A stretch of 64,000 nucleotides of DNA from the NCBI GenBank assembly GCA_938040725.1, contig CALHZX010000090.1, positions 1 to 64,000 of the forward strand. The letters are read 5' to 3'. Of the stretch, positions 1 through 8,281 are shown in pieces. Under the pieces are notes generated by a model. The model saw only the letters and a program-made list of their open reading frames with translations, did no database searches and was not told where the DNA came from. The translations under genes and the position numbers were made by a program. Position 1 is the first letter of the stretch. Each line of letters starts with the position of its first letter. Origin of the DNA: an uncultured Actinomyces sp. (GTDB lineage: Bacteria > Actinomycetota > Actinomycetes > Actinomycetales > Actinomycetaceae).

Positions 1-41
1 GCTGCCGACATGATGAGCAGCGGCACGTAGGGATTCGTCAT
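1..41 (-). CDS. nuoA: NADH-quinone oxidoreductase subunit A, 5' fragment
   Basis: Only the first 13 codons are in the window (reading MTNPYVPLLIMSA leftwards). The ATG at 41 has a strong ribosome binding site, GGAGG, six bases upstream. The N-terminus resembles NuoA, the small membrane subunit of respiratory complex I, and the gene follows a menJ/geranylgeranyl-reductase-like gene, an arrangement known in actinobacteria where the nuo operon starts here. Identification rests on 13 residues plus context, so it is probable rather than certain. Confidence 0.6.
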   Translation of the reverse strand, partial: MTNPYVPLLIMSA

Positions 42-69
42 CGTTCCTCCCGGTTATCGGTGGTGGTGG

Positions 70-1350
70 TCATGCGGGGCGCACCACCTTGGTCAGCATT
101 GTGATGAGTTGGTCGTCGAAGTCGCCCCCGGTCCTCTCGTACCCGTCCGACAGGAGTTTGTGGACGAGCGTCATGAGGCGCGCAATGGGCAGCCCGACGT
201 TCGTGCAGGTGCGCATGATCGTCGGGTTTTCGATGAGCGCGACGAAGATGCGGCCCAGCTGGTAGTAGCCGCCGTATTCGTCGCGAAGCATGTGGGGGTA
301 TTCGCTCATGGCGCGGTCGATACCGGCGCGGTGGGAGCGGGACAGTGCCTGCGCGATGCACGAGGCGGCGTAGCGTCCGGCCTTCATGGCGGGGGCGATG
401 CCTTCGCCGTTGTAGGGGGAGACCATGCCGCCGGCGTCGCCGACGAGGACGAGGCCCTGAACGTAGTGAGGCTTGCGGTTGAAGCTCATGGGCAGGGCGG
501 CGGAGCGAAGCTGACCGATCTGGTTTTCGGGGGTGAAGCCCCATTCGCCCGGCAGGTTCGCGGTCCAGGTCTTGAAGACCTCGCGGTAGGGCAGGTTGGT
601 GGCGCCTGCGCGCGAGGCGACGGAGCCCAGGCCGACGTTGACGATGCCGTCGCCCATGGGAAAGATCCAGCCGTAGCCGGGCAGCAGGTCGGAGGCGCCG
701 GGGGTCCCGCTCCACAGTTCGAGGTGGGATTCCATCCACTCCTCGTCGCCGCGGGGGCTGTGGAAGTACGCGCGTGCGGCGACGCCCATGGGGCGGTTCA
801 TCTTCTTTTCGAGGCCGAGGCTGGTGGCCAGTCGAGCGGCCACTCCTCCGGCATCGACGGTGATGGAGGTGCGCACCTCGAAGGTGGTCGCACTCTTGCC
901 GCGCCCGCTCTTGGCCTGCACGCCGACGACGCGGCCGGTGCCGTCCTGGATGGCGCCGACGACGGTGACGCCCTCGTAGAGTCGGGCGCCGGCCTCGACG
1001 GCGCGCTTGGCGAGCGCGTGATCGAGGTCCATGCGGGCGCGGGTCATGCCGTAGCCGGGCAGGGACTTTTGGTCGGGCCAGTCCATGTGGACGGTGTGGC
1101 CGCCGCCGATGACGGTCAGGCCACGGTTTCGCATCCAGCCGGTGGTGTCCACGCCCATCGCGATGAGCTCGTGGACGGCGGCCGGGGTGAGCCCATCGCC
1201 GCATATTTTGTCGCGCGGGAAGGGGCTTTTCTCCAGGAGGACGACGTCGAGGCCTGCTCTGGCCAGGTGGTAGGCGGTGGAGGACCCGCCCGGGCCTGCG
1301 CCGACGACGACGACATCAGCGCTCATGTCGCTAGGCATGGTGGATGCCAC
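70..1350 (-). CDS. FAD-dependent geranylgeranyl reductase family protein (menaquinone reductase-like)
   Basis: 426 residues starting at a GTG with GGAGG six bases upstream. The N-terminus has the dinucleotide-binding motif VVVGAGPGGSS (about residues 15-25), followed by the family signature FPRDKICGDGLTP (about 43-55). A second FAD contact, GDAGGMVSPYNGEG, sits near residue 300. The family reduces isoprenoid double bonds; in mycobacteria MenJ saturates the menaquinone side chain. Its position directly upstream of nuoA (28 bases) and among menaquinone genes supports a menaquinone-modifying role at the membrane. Substrate is inferred, not shown. Confidence 0.85.
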   Translation of the reverse strand: MASTMPSDMSADVVVVGAGPGGSSTAYHLARAGLDVVLLEKSPFPRDKICGDGLTPAAVHELIAMGVDTTGWMRNRGLTVIGGGHTVHMDWPDQKSLPGYGMTRARMDLDHALAKRAVEAGARLYEGVTVVGAIQDGTGRVVGVQAKSGRGKSATTFEVRTSITVDAGGVAARLATSLGLEKKMNRPMGVAARAYFHSPRGDEEWMESHLELWSGTPGASDLLPGYGWIFPMGDGIVNVGLGSVASRAGATNLPYREVFKTWTANLPGEWGFTPENQIGQLRSAALPMSFNRKPHYVQGLVLVGDAGGMVSPYNGEGIAPAMKAGRYAASCIAQALSRSHRAGIDRAMSEYPHMLRDEYGGYYQLGRIFVALIENPTIMRTCTNVGLPIARLMTLVHKLLSDGYERTGGDFDDQLITMLTKVVRPA

Positions 1351-1789
1351 GGCATTCCTCCGTCATGTGGTGCGCGGGTGCGTCCGCGCGAGTGTGCAAG
1401 GTGGTTGAAGCGTGCACATCACTTCATTCCGCAAGCAACCCTAGCCAGGTAACCCTCGCCTCGGCGACCGAGCACACTTTTTCCCACCGTTTCAACGAAT
1501 GAGGCCTGGGCCAGGCTCGCCCATGACACCCATTTGCGCAACAAAACGTTGTCGTAAATGGCGGCCCCGACCTCGTCATCCGAACGCGGATACGCGCACG
1601 TGCGCTCAGCGCACACCCGAGAACAGCGACACGCAGACTACCGCGATACGCCACATCACCCAACCCACCTTCAAAGCGCGGTCCCGACGTGCACACACAC
1701 GTCGTCGAGTGGTCGGCACGACCCGCCCAACCCTCCCGGCCACGGCCTCGTCCACCACCTCACCCCAGTGGACGGCGCTCACTTCCTCT
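1351..1789. other. Gene-free stretch upstream of a pseudogene
   Basis: About 440 bases separate the GTG of the reductase gene from the first recognisable codons of the DUF4832-like pseudogene. The frame of the pseudogene stays open back to about 1499, but the encoded residues are Arg/Thr/Pro-rich and resemble neither a signal peptide nor a domain. It is probably eroded 5' sequence plus the leftward promoter. I see no RNA gene here. Confidence 0.4.
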
Positions 1790-2790
1790 CCCGCCCCGAT
1801 CTCAAACCCGATGAAGGGTTTCATGCCGTGGGCACCCGAGGACGGGAGCGCACCCGGCACGGTTGCGAACGCCCTGCCCTACACCCTCGAGTGGGCCACG
1901 TTCCCGGTGAACGCCGTCGTTACGGGGCGCAACACCTACGACTTCAAGAAAGTCGATACCCTCCTCGATGCGATTGCCTCTCGCGGACGCCAGGGCGCCA
2001 TCCGCTTCTACCTGGACTATCCGGGGAGGACGACGGGCATGCCCCGCTACCTCCTCGACGCGGGCACGGATACGAGCCGCCAGTACGACCTGCACGGCAA
2101 CAACAAGATCTCGTTCTCACCCAATTACGATGAGCCGGGTGTCCAGGAGATGATGCTGCGCTTCGTGGCTGCCCTCGGCGAGAAGTACGACGGCGTCCCG
2201 CGCATCGGCTACATCACGGCGGGCCTGTAAGGCTTCTGGGGCGAGGAGCATACCTACCCCTACAACGGCTACCTCAACGACCAGAATCCGAAGGCCATCA
2301 ACTGGATGCCGTCTGACGAGTTCCGCGCCCGCCTCGTCGAGGCCTGGTACGAGGCCTTCGACGACACCTTCATCCAGAACCGCTACCCCACCGCGGCGAC
2401 GAAGGCTCACGGCATGGGCTACTTCGACGATTCCCTCGGCTACGCGACCTTGGAGGGCACGAGCCGGCATTTCCTGCCCAAGCTGAAGGAGCGGGGCGAG
2501 GCCGAGGCCTGGAAGAGCTCCCCGATCAGCGGCGAGCTCTACCCGCCCATCCAGGAGTGCATCTTCTCCCAGCCGCTGACCTGCCCGAACAGGGAGGCCG
2601 GCCGCGACTACAAGGGGCTCGAGTCGATCCAGGGTGTGCACGCGATGTGGCCGCTCGAGGTCATCCTCGTCGATGAGAACAATAAGATCGTGGCCAGCCA
2701 GACCATCGAGTCCACCCTGCCCTCGATCCTTCCGGGTCAGAGTGGGAGGGTGACCGCGCGGCTGCCGCTGCCGCCGAGCAAGCCCGCTCG
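1790..2790 (+). pseudogene. DUF4874/DUF4832-type protein gene, broken by an in-frame stop
   Basis: One reading frame runs from about 1790 to 2790 and is interrupted by TAA at 2228-2230. Before the stop the frame reads SNPMKGFMPWAP and later RIGYITAGL; directly after it the frame continues GFWGEEHTYPYNGYLND. This family normally has an uninterrupted G-x-I/L-G-x-WGE motif, so the stop replaces a single codon inside a conserved motif. Downstream, GYFDDSLGYATLEG matches the DUF4832 part. The segment after PIQECIFSQP looks shortened, no proper 3' stop exists before the convergent protease gene, and the 5' end has no start with a ribosome binding site. Function of the intact family is carbohydrate-related at best and unproven. 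Confidence 0.75.
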
Positions 2791-2791
2791 C

Positions 2792-2830
2792 GAGAGGCCG
2801 GGACCCCCAGACAAGGGGCCCCGGCCTCTC
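2792..2830. terminator. GC-rich hairpin between convergent genes
   Basis: GAGAGGCCGGGACCCC (2792-2807) pairs with GGGGCCCCGGCCTCTC (2815-2830) with one mismatch and a short loop. It lies between the pseudogene (+) and the protease gene (-). It lacks a clear T-run, so termination strength is uncertain. Confidence 0.55.
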
Positions 2831-2852
2831 ACTACGTCTGTCGAGGCTGGTT

Positions 2853-4037
2853 CTACTTCGCGTGGTAGCGCGGGCTCGTACCAAGGTGTGTCGGGTACGG
2901 GTTCGTGGTTGCTCCGAGGACAGATTCGTCCAAGCCGCGGTATGTGTACGAGTTGTCAAAGACAATCTCCGCCGGTGGGACGACGCCATCGACATACTGC
3001 GCGATCTCCTCGGGGGTCGGACTGGAGCCGCCTCCCTTATCCGCGAGGGGGTTGACGTCGGGGTACTGACTGGGATCGGTATTCATCATTGTCGCCGGGC
3101 TCGCGACACCGTAGCCGGTGTACTGATTCCAGCCCCCATCCGGGTTCACGGTCGTGTGTATCAGCAGTTGCAGCAGCTGGTTTGATGTCGCATCGGGCCA
3201 CTTCTGGCGGGCGAGAGCCAGGAAGCCGGCGACAATTGGGGCAGAGACAGAGGTCCCGTTCGTTTGAACCAACGAGGTGCCCGGGTATTGACGCACGGTC
3301 ACAGGTCCTCCGACTGCAGCGACTGCTACGCCTTGCCCCCATGAGGAATAACTCGTCCGGGCACCGTTTGTGTCGACAGCAGACACCCCAACAACACCGG
3401 ACCAGTAAGAGAGTCCTGTTCTGCTTTCATCTCGAGCTTCATTACCAATGGCATCAGTGATGATAACGCCCTGAGTTACAGCTCGAGCCACTGCCCATTT
3501 GAGGCCATTGCCATGATCCGACGAACTTGTTGTATTAACAATCAACGAGGCACCATCATTGATCGCATGATTAATGAGAGACGCATTGGAGGTAAGGTCC
3601 AGCCCACCTGCCGTCATACAGTCGTTACCGGGAACACTTGTCTTATCAACATTTGTATACGTTAGGAGTGAAATCTCTGGAGCGACTCCATAGCCATCTG
3701 CAACTAGCACAGATGCAACTGCAGTACCGTGACTCTTACTTTCTGCACTCGCATTCACCGTGCAGGGACTCTTATCTGCAATCCTCGCACTGCTCAGTTC
3801 AGGCGATTCTATGGCAACGGGGCCATCAATCATCGCCACCGTTACTCCCTCACCCGTGTACCCTTTTGCTCGCGCCTGGTCCAGGTGGTAGTACGCAAAG
3901 TGGGGCTGGTCTGCCGCTGTGATGGTGTCGGCCGCATTGGCCGGCTCTGCGGGCAGCGCCGTTACGGCGATAGCGAGTGTTGACGCGCAGACTGCCGTGA
4001 GGGACGCGCGCACAGTCGAGCGGTAACGAGTCACCAT
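2853..4037 (-). CDS. Secreted subtilisin-like (S8) protease of module 1, mycosin-related
   Basis: 394 residues from ATG 4037. That ATG overlaps the stop of the upstream gene as ATGGTGA, so translation is probably coupled; an upstream ATG at 4052 is possible but less likely. A Sec signal peptide ends near PANAAD. The S8 triad is present: Asp in AMIDGP, His in SHGTAVAS, Ser in NGTSVSAPIVAG, with oxyanion Asn in AIGNEA. Two cysteines (SPCTV and NDCMT) are conserved in all five paralogues here. Unlike classical MycP it has no C-terminal membrane helix; it ends in an extension containing DPSQYPD and YPTHLGTSPRYH. It is closest by eye to the protease at 52545. Probably an extracytoplasmic protease acting on type VII substrates or their surroundings. 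Confidence 0.88.
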   Translation of the reverse strand: MVTRYRSTVRASLTAVCASTLAIAVTALPAEPANAADTITAADQPHFAYYHLDQARAKGYTGEGVTVAMIDGPVAIESPELSSARIADKSPCTVNASAESKSHGTAVASVLVADGYGVAPEISLLTYTNVDKTSVPGNDCMTAGGLDLTSNASLINHAINDGASLIVNTTSSSDHGNGLKWAVARAVTQGVIITDAIGNEARDESRTGLSYWSGVVGVSAVDTNGARTSYSSWGQGVAVAAVGGPVTVRQYPGTSLVQTNGTSVSAPIVAGFLALARQKWPDATSNQLLQLLIHTTVNPDGGWNQYTGYGVASPATMMNTDPSQYPDVNPLADKGGGSSPTPEEIAQYVDGVVPPAEIVFDNSYTYRGLDESVLGATTNPYPTHLGTSPRYHAK

Positions 4038-5551
4038 TGGCGAGGGTCCCATCCGTCATCCTCGCGCTTCGCGGGTGCCAGGTCCTTGTCCGATCCGTAG
4101 GTCTGCGACATGGGATTCACGTAGCCTTCAGGCAGCGCATCGGGATCATCGTCCAGGTACCTGTAGGCCTGGTACTTGCGGCGCTTTGCTTTCTTGTCGT
4201 CCTTCGAGCCACCCGCACCCGCTCCCATGCCACTGCCCATAAACGCACCCCGGTTCGCGCCGGAAGCGCCACCTTGAGCAGCGGAAGAGCCTGCCGCTCG
4301 AGGAGTAGCAGTCGTTCCGCTTACGCCGGTTCCAGCTGCATTTCCACTTCCCGCCTGCGAGGGGGCGCCATACGTTCCAAACCCCTTGCCGCTATATGTC
4401 CCAGGGATCACAGAAGCTGCTCCCGATCCGCCAAAGGATCCCGCTCCCATACGTGCGGCCCCACGCATGCCAAGGACACCAGCTCCGAGCGCGCCGAGCC
4501 CGGCGAGGCGCCCGGCAGAACCGTTGTCAGCAGCGGGCCCCCCATTGATGCGCCACAGTGGGTGATCGATGTCGGTGGGATTGGCGGGAACGTGACCGCC
4601 CCACACAACTCCGTTTCGGTGGTGATTCGCGTCCACCCTCGTGTGCATGAGATCCATACCCATCAGGTCCTGCGGATTCGTGATGGGACGATCGTAGGAG
4701 CCATCCATATCGGGCGGCAGGTATCGCTTGGAGACTTGCTGTGATGCCAACGCGCGACGACGAGCAAACTCGTCAGTCTCCGGATCTGCATACCCATCCG
4801 GATAGAGAGATCTATCGGAGCGTAGACCAGCACGGCCATAGTCATCGTCAGCACTACGGCCATATACCCCTGAGTCATATGTTGAAACATTGACATAACC
4901 ACGATCCAAATTCGTCGCAGCGTCGTCACTAAGAACCGGAATCGTCCTTCGAGTTCCTCGAGTGCTGCCACTAATGCCGTTTTGCGTCGACGTATTGACA
5001 CCGGCGCTGAGCTCATTCAAGCCACTATTCAAGCGCTCAAGAATCTCGGTCGCAGCCACCTCACGCATGGCGTTCGCCTGCGCCTCGACGCCGTCCACAT
5101 ACGCCGCGCCAGTCGACAACACGGTGTTTGCAACCAGTCCTGGCACTGCTCCCGCCACGACACCAATAGCGGGCGTATAGGGCAGTACAACCTTCGCGGC
5201 ATCGCGCATTGCGGCTGTTTTTGAATCGATGAGTGTCGGTGAAAGACGACGCGCGTCCGCAGCAGCCTGGGCGATAGCCTGACGCGCGGCGACATAGCGA
5301 GCGATCCCACCCATGTAGTACGAGCGCTTAGCCTCGAGACGCGCCACAGCATTGTCTGCCCACGCCGTGAGGGCTTCTCCAGTCTTTCCTGTAAACCCCT
5401 GATGCTGCTGGAAATGCTGCACACGCTCGATCGCCTGATCGAAGCCGTCAATAACACGCTTATGTTCGCTATCCCATGACTGCAATTGTGCATTGAGATC
5501 CGCCTGAGCGGCAAAAGTCATGAGGCGATCGTACATCGGTGAAGAAACCAT
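4031..5551 (-). CDS. ~500-residue WXG-superfamily-like, Gly/Ala-rich protein of module 1
   Basis: 506 residues; ATG 5551 follows AAGGA by seven bases. Residues 1-190 are predicted helical and lack a signal peptide, with GFTGKTGEAL (about 53-62) where WXG proteins carry their turn. Residues ~350-440 are Gly/Ala/Ser low complexity. The last ~55 residues are Lys-rich, then acidic, ending GYVNPMSQTYGSD and DGWDPRQW. The paralogue at 50962 shares the N-terminus, a DLMGMDLMHTRV-like block and the same C-terminus. Absence of a Sec signal, the helical N-terminus and linkage to secreted proteases suggest a type VII substrate. No enzymatic motif is recognisable; function unknown. Confidence 0.85.
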   Translation of the reverse strand: MVSSPMYDRLMTFAAQADLNAQLQSWDSEHKRVIDGFDQAIERVQHFQQHQGFTGKTGEALTAWADNAVARLEAKRSYYMGGIARYVAARQAIAQAAADARRLSPTLIDSKTAAMRDAAKVVLPYTPAIGVVAGAVPGLVANTVLSTGAAYVDGVEAQANAMREVAATEILERLNSGLNELSAGVNTSTQNGISGSTRGTRRTIPVLSDDAATNLDRGYVNVSTYDSGVYGRSADDDYGRAGLRSDRSLYPDGYADPETDEFARRRALASQQVSKRYLPPDMDGSYDRPITNPQDLMGMDLMHTRVDANHHRNGVVWGGHVPANPTDIDHPLWRINGGPAADNGSAGRLAGLGALGAGVLGMRGAARMGAGSFGGSGAASVIPGTYSGKGFGTYGAPSQAGSGNAAGTGVSGTTATPRAAGSSAAQGGASGANRGAFMGSGMGAGAGGSKDDKKAKRRKYQAYRYLDDDPDALPEGYVNPMSQTYGSDKDLAPAKREDDGWDPRQW

Positions 5552-5568
5552 GTGTCGTCCTTAGAAGC

Positions 5569-6015
5569 TCAGAACTCGGGCATTGCGCCGGCTGCGGTAG
5601 GCACATCATCGGGCTGTGCGCTCGGGCCTGTGGAAGGAGCACTCGTCGTTCCAGCAGCCGAAGAGGCAACAGCGACCGATGGATCCGACTGAAGCGCTCG
5701 ATTGATTGCTTCGAGGACCGACGCGTTCGCTTCCTCGCTGCTGACGGTTTCACGAACAGCATCCGCCAGGTTCATCTGAAAGGTATCGAAGATGGCGCGC
5801 TCATCGGCAAGCATCTCGTCAACAGAGTCGAAGAACCGCACTGCACTATTGCGAAAATCCTGCGCGCCTTGCTCGTCGGTCCAACGAGTTGCGGTTTGAG
5901 CTCGATTCAGCGAACCGACAGCATTATTCGATTGGGTGAGACCGTCCCCACCCTCATCCATATCACCGTTCGTTTGAGCGTGTTGCTCTTCATCAAAACC
6001 GTAATCAGCACTCAT
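5569..6015 (-). CDS. Small acidic helical protein of module 1 (possible type VII partner)
   Basis: 148 residues. ATG 6015 was chosen because AGGAGG lies six bases upstream; the ATG six bases earlier would touch the Shine-Dalgarno. Residues 45-90 form a predicted amphipathic helix beginning RWTDEQG (45-50) and followed by FRNSAVRFFDSVDEML. The same pattern (FWGHEDG then DLQDSAAAMFEAV) occurs in the paralogue at 50411, so both are one family. The C-terminus is Ser/Ala/Pro-rich and disordered. The gene precedes the 500-residue protein by 17 bases and has its own promoter. Size and position suggest a co-secreted WXG-like partner or chaperone, but the canonical W-x-G is not obvious. Confidence 0.78.
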   Translation of the reverse strand: MSADYGFDEEQHAQTNGDMDEGGDGLTQSNNAVGSLNRAQTATRWTDEQGAQDFRNSAVRFFDSVDEMLADERAIFDTFQMNLADAVRETVSSEEANASVLEAINRALQSDPSVAVASSAAGTTSAPSTGPSAQPDDVPTAAGAMPEF

Positions 6016-6074
6016 GCTCATCCTCCTGTCAGCAACCGAACTACACCGCCGGTCAGGATTCACTTATCGGACCT

Positions 6075-6104
6075 AGTGTAGGCCCACGCGCAACAACTTT
6101 ACAA
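6075..6104 (-). promoter_or_regulatory. Promoter of module 1
   Basis: Read on the minus strand: TTGTAA (6104-6099), an 18-base spacer and TACACT (6080-6075), about 60 bases upstream of the small acidic gene. TACACT recurs as the -10 box of menA and of both divergent promoters at 45.6 kb. Confidence 0.55.
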
Positions 6105-6168
6105 TCAGTTGAGACATCTGAGAACCCTCGTGATCGTAAGGCATTGCCCCGGCCTCGTCGTTCACGCT

Positions 6169-6876
6169 TTACGGCAGCGGCTTGACCGCGCGGTGCATAC
6201 AGGCGATGCCGCCGGTGAGGTTACGGTACTCAACCTCGCTCCAGCCGTTCGCGGCGATCATGCGGCCGAGCTCCTCCTGGGCCGGCCACGCGCGAATCGA
6301 CTCGACCAGGTAGTCGTAGGCACCGTCGTTCGTGGAGACCAGGCGCGCGATCGCCGGCATGACGGTCGACTGGTAGACGTTGTACATGCCGCGGAAGACT
6401 CGCGAGGGCGGCGTGGAGAACTCCAGGACCACGAGGCGGCCGCGCGGGCGCACGACGCGCGCCATCTCGCGCAGCGCGAGCTGCGGATCCGGGATGTTGC
6501 GCAGGCCCCACGAGATGGTGACTGCGTCGAAGGAGCCGTCCTCGAAGTCCAGGTCCATGGCGTTGCCGTGCACGAACTCGATCTCGGGGTGACGCTCACG
6601 GCCGACCTCGATCATGCCTTCGGACAGGTCGCAGGCGACGACCTCGGCGCCGCCCTTGGCCAGCGCGGCCGACGACGCGCCGGTGCCAGCCGCCAGGTCG
6701 AGGATGCGTTCGCCGGGATGCGGGGCGACGGCCTTACGCAGGGCGGTCATCCACACCCGGTCCAAACCGCCCGTCATCAGCGCATCCATCGCGTCGTAGC
6801 GAGAGGCGAGGGAGTCAAACATTGAGGCGATCTCTTTGGGATCCTTGTTCAGGTCCGCGCGCGGGGATTCAGTCAT
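6169..6876 (-). CDS. menG: Demethylmenaquinone methyltransferase (UbiE/MenG)
   Basis: 235 residues, usual family length. SAM-binding motif I is LDLAAGTGASS (about residues 60-70), followed by VACDLSEGMIEVG and the UbiE/MenG signatures RYDAMDALMTGGLDRVW near residue 26 and SWGLRNIPDPQLALREM near 120. It performs the last step of menaquinone synthesis, C-methylation of demethylmenaquinone, at the membrane. It is divergently transcribed from menF with only about 50 bases between start codons, so the promoters share that gap. Confidence 0.93.
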   Translation of the reverse strand: MTESPRADLNKDPKEIASMFDSLASRYDAMDALMTGGLDRVWMTALRKAVAPHPGERILDLAAGTGASSAALAKGGAEVVACDLSEGMIEVGRERHPEIEFVHGNAMDLDFEDGSFDAVTISWGLRNIPDPQLALREMARVVRPRGRLVVLEFSTPPSRVFRGMYNVYQSTVMPAIARLVSTNDGAYDYLVESIRAWPAQEELGRMIAANGWSEVEYRNLTGGIACMHRAVKPLP

Positions 6877-6925
6877 GCGTCAATACTCGCACGTCTTCCA
6901 GCGCGCCGCCGCCCCTACTCCTACC

Positions 6926-8158
6926 ATGGAACCTATGCACATCGACTTCGGATGCTCGCGCCTCGCATTTCGGGCGCTGGTCCTACCCCCGCAGCACCCG
7001 GGGTCTACCTGCTCACTGACATCCCTGCTTCCCGACTCCGGGGGCGCCGCCTGGCTGGGTGAGCGCCGCCAGATGATCGGCCTGGGACGGGCGCTCACAC
7101 TCGAGTCCGCGACCCCGGGTGCGATCGCCGACGTGCGCCGCGCGTGGGAGGCCACCCCGGCCTCGGCCCCCGGCGGCGCACCCTCCCCCGTCCTGTTCGC
7201 CTCCTTCGCGTTCCGTTCCCCCGCCCGCTCGGTCGCGTTTGTGCCGACGCTGGCTCTCATCGACGAGGCCGGGGCCCGCTGGGCGATCACGGCGGGCATC
7301 GGGGACGCCCCGGATCCGCTGGCGGCTGTTGACGCGGCCGTTGCCGAGGCGAGGCCCTCCCCGCGCGTGCCGGAGTCCCTGACGTTTGGGCACGGGTCGA
7401 TGTCGCGCACCCAGTGGCGAGACTCGGTGCGGGCGATGGCGCAGCGCCTGCGCGAGGGCGCCGCCGACAAGGCCGTCATGGCCCGCGATATGACGGTGCG
7501 CTGCGCCCACGGCTTCGACGAGCGTTTCCTGCTCGAGCGCCTGAGCGACCTGTACCCGTCGACGTGGCGTTTCTGCGTGGATTCGCTCGTGGGCGCGTCC
7601 CCGGAGATGCTGATCGCGGCCTCGGGCGGCACTGCGACCTCGCGTGTCCTGGCGGGCACGTGCAAGCCCGGCGAGGGCGAGATGCTCGCGTCGAGCGCGA
7701 AGGACCTGCGCGAGCACGACCTGGCCTCGAAGTCCGTGTCCTCGGTTCTGACGCGGCTGTGCACCTCGGTGACCGCGCAGGGTCCATTCCTCCTGTCGCT
7801 GCCCAACGTCGTCCACCTGGCGACGGACGTTCACGCGCGCCTGGGGTCGGCGCATCTGTTGGATCTGGTGGCTGCGCTGCATCCGACGGCCGCCGTATGC
7901 GGCACTCCGCGCGACGCGGCGATGCGCCTCATCGAGCAGCTGGAAGACACGGAACGCGGCCGCTACTCGGGGCCCGTGGGCTGGGTGGATACGGCCGGGG
8001 ACGGCGAGTTTGCGATCGCGCTGCGCTGCGGGCTCACGTCGGGCACGCGCCTGCGCCTCTTCGCTGGTGCCGGCATCATGCCGGACTCCGACCCGGACGC
8101 CGAGCTGGCCGAGACCGAAGCGAAGATGCGCCCGCTCCTGGACGCCCTCGGCGTCTGA
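6926..8158 (+). CDS. menF: Isochorismate synthase (menaquinone pathway)
   Basis: 410 residues from ATG 6926; ATG 6935 is an alternative and neither has a Shine-Dalgarno. The C-terminal chorismate-binding domain contains SPEMLIA, the SSAKDLREHDL block, HPTAAVCGTPRDAA and the final GRYSGPVGWVD and AGAGIMPDSDPDAELAETEAKM. It converts chorismate to isochorismate, the first committed step. The same family includes EntC and DhbC, but the men context makes MenF the sensible name. A hairpin terminator follows 20 bases after the stop. Confidence 0.9.
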   Translation: MEPMHIDFGCSRLAFRALVLPPQHPGSTCSLTSLLPDSGGAAWLGERRQMIGLGRALTLESATPGAIADVRRAWEATPASAPGGAPSPVLFASFAFRSPARSVAFVPTLALIDEAGARWAITAGIGDAPDPLAAVDAAVAEARPSPRVPESLTFGHGSMSRTQWRDSVRAMAQRLREGAADKAVMARDMTVRCAHGFDERFLLERLSDLYPSTWRFCVDSLVGASPEMLIAASGGTATSRVLAGTCKPGEGEMLASSAKDLREHDLASKSVSSVLTRLCTSVTAQGPFLLSLPNVVHLATDVHARLGSAHLLDLVAALHPTAAVCGTPRDAAMRLIEQLEDTERGRYSGPVGWVDTAGDGEFAIALRCGLTSGTRLRLFAGAGIMPDSDPDAELAETEAKMRPLLDALGV

Positions 8159-8178
8159 ACGACTCGTCGATACGCAAA

Positions 8179-8209
8179 GGCCCGCCGTCCCTGAAAGGGA
8201 CAGCGGGCC
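8179..8209 (+). terminator. Terminator of menF, shared with the convergent protease gene
   Basis: GGCCCGCCGTCCCT (8179-8192) pairs with AGGGACAGCGGGCC (8196-8209) around a GAA loop with one G-T pair. It lies between convergent genes. Confidence 0.75.
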
Positions 8210-8281
8210 TCGTTAGCGCGCGGAACTGGAGTCACTCCGCACGCGCGCGCACGCGCTCAGCGTGTACGCAACGCACGCAGC

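Noticed and set aside
109..1452. Long open frame opposite the menJ-like gene
   Set aside because: Antisense to a well-supported FAD reductase; composition-driven shadow with no domain and no ribosome binding site.
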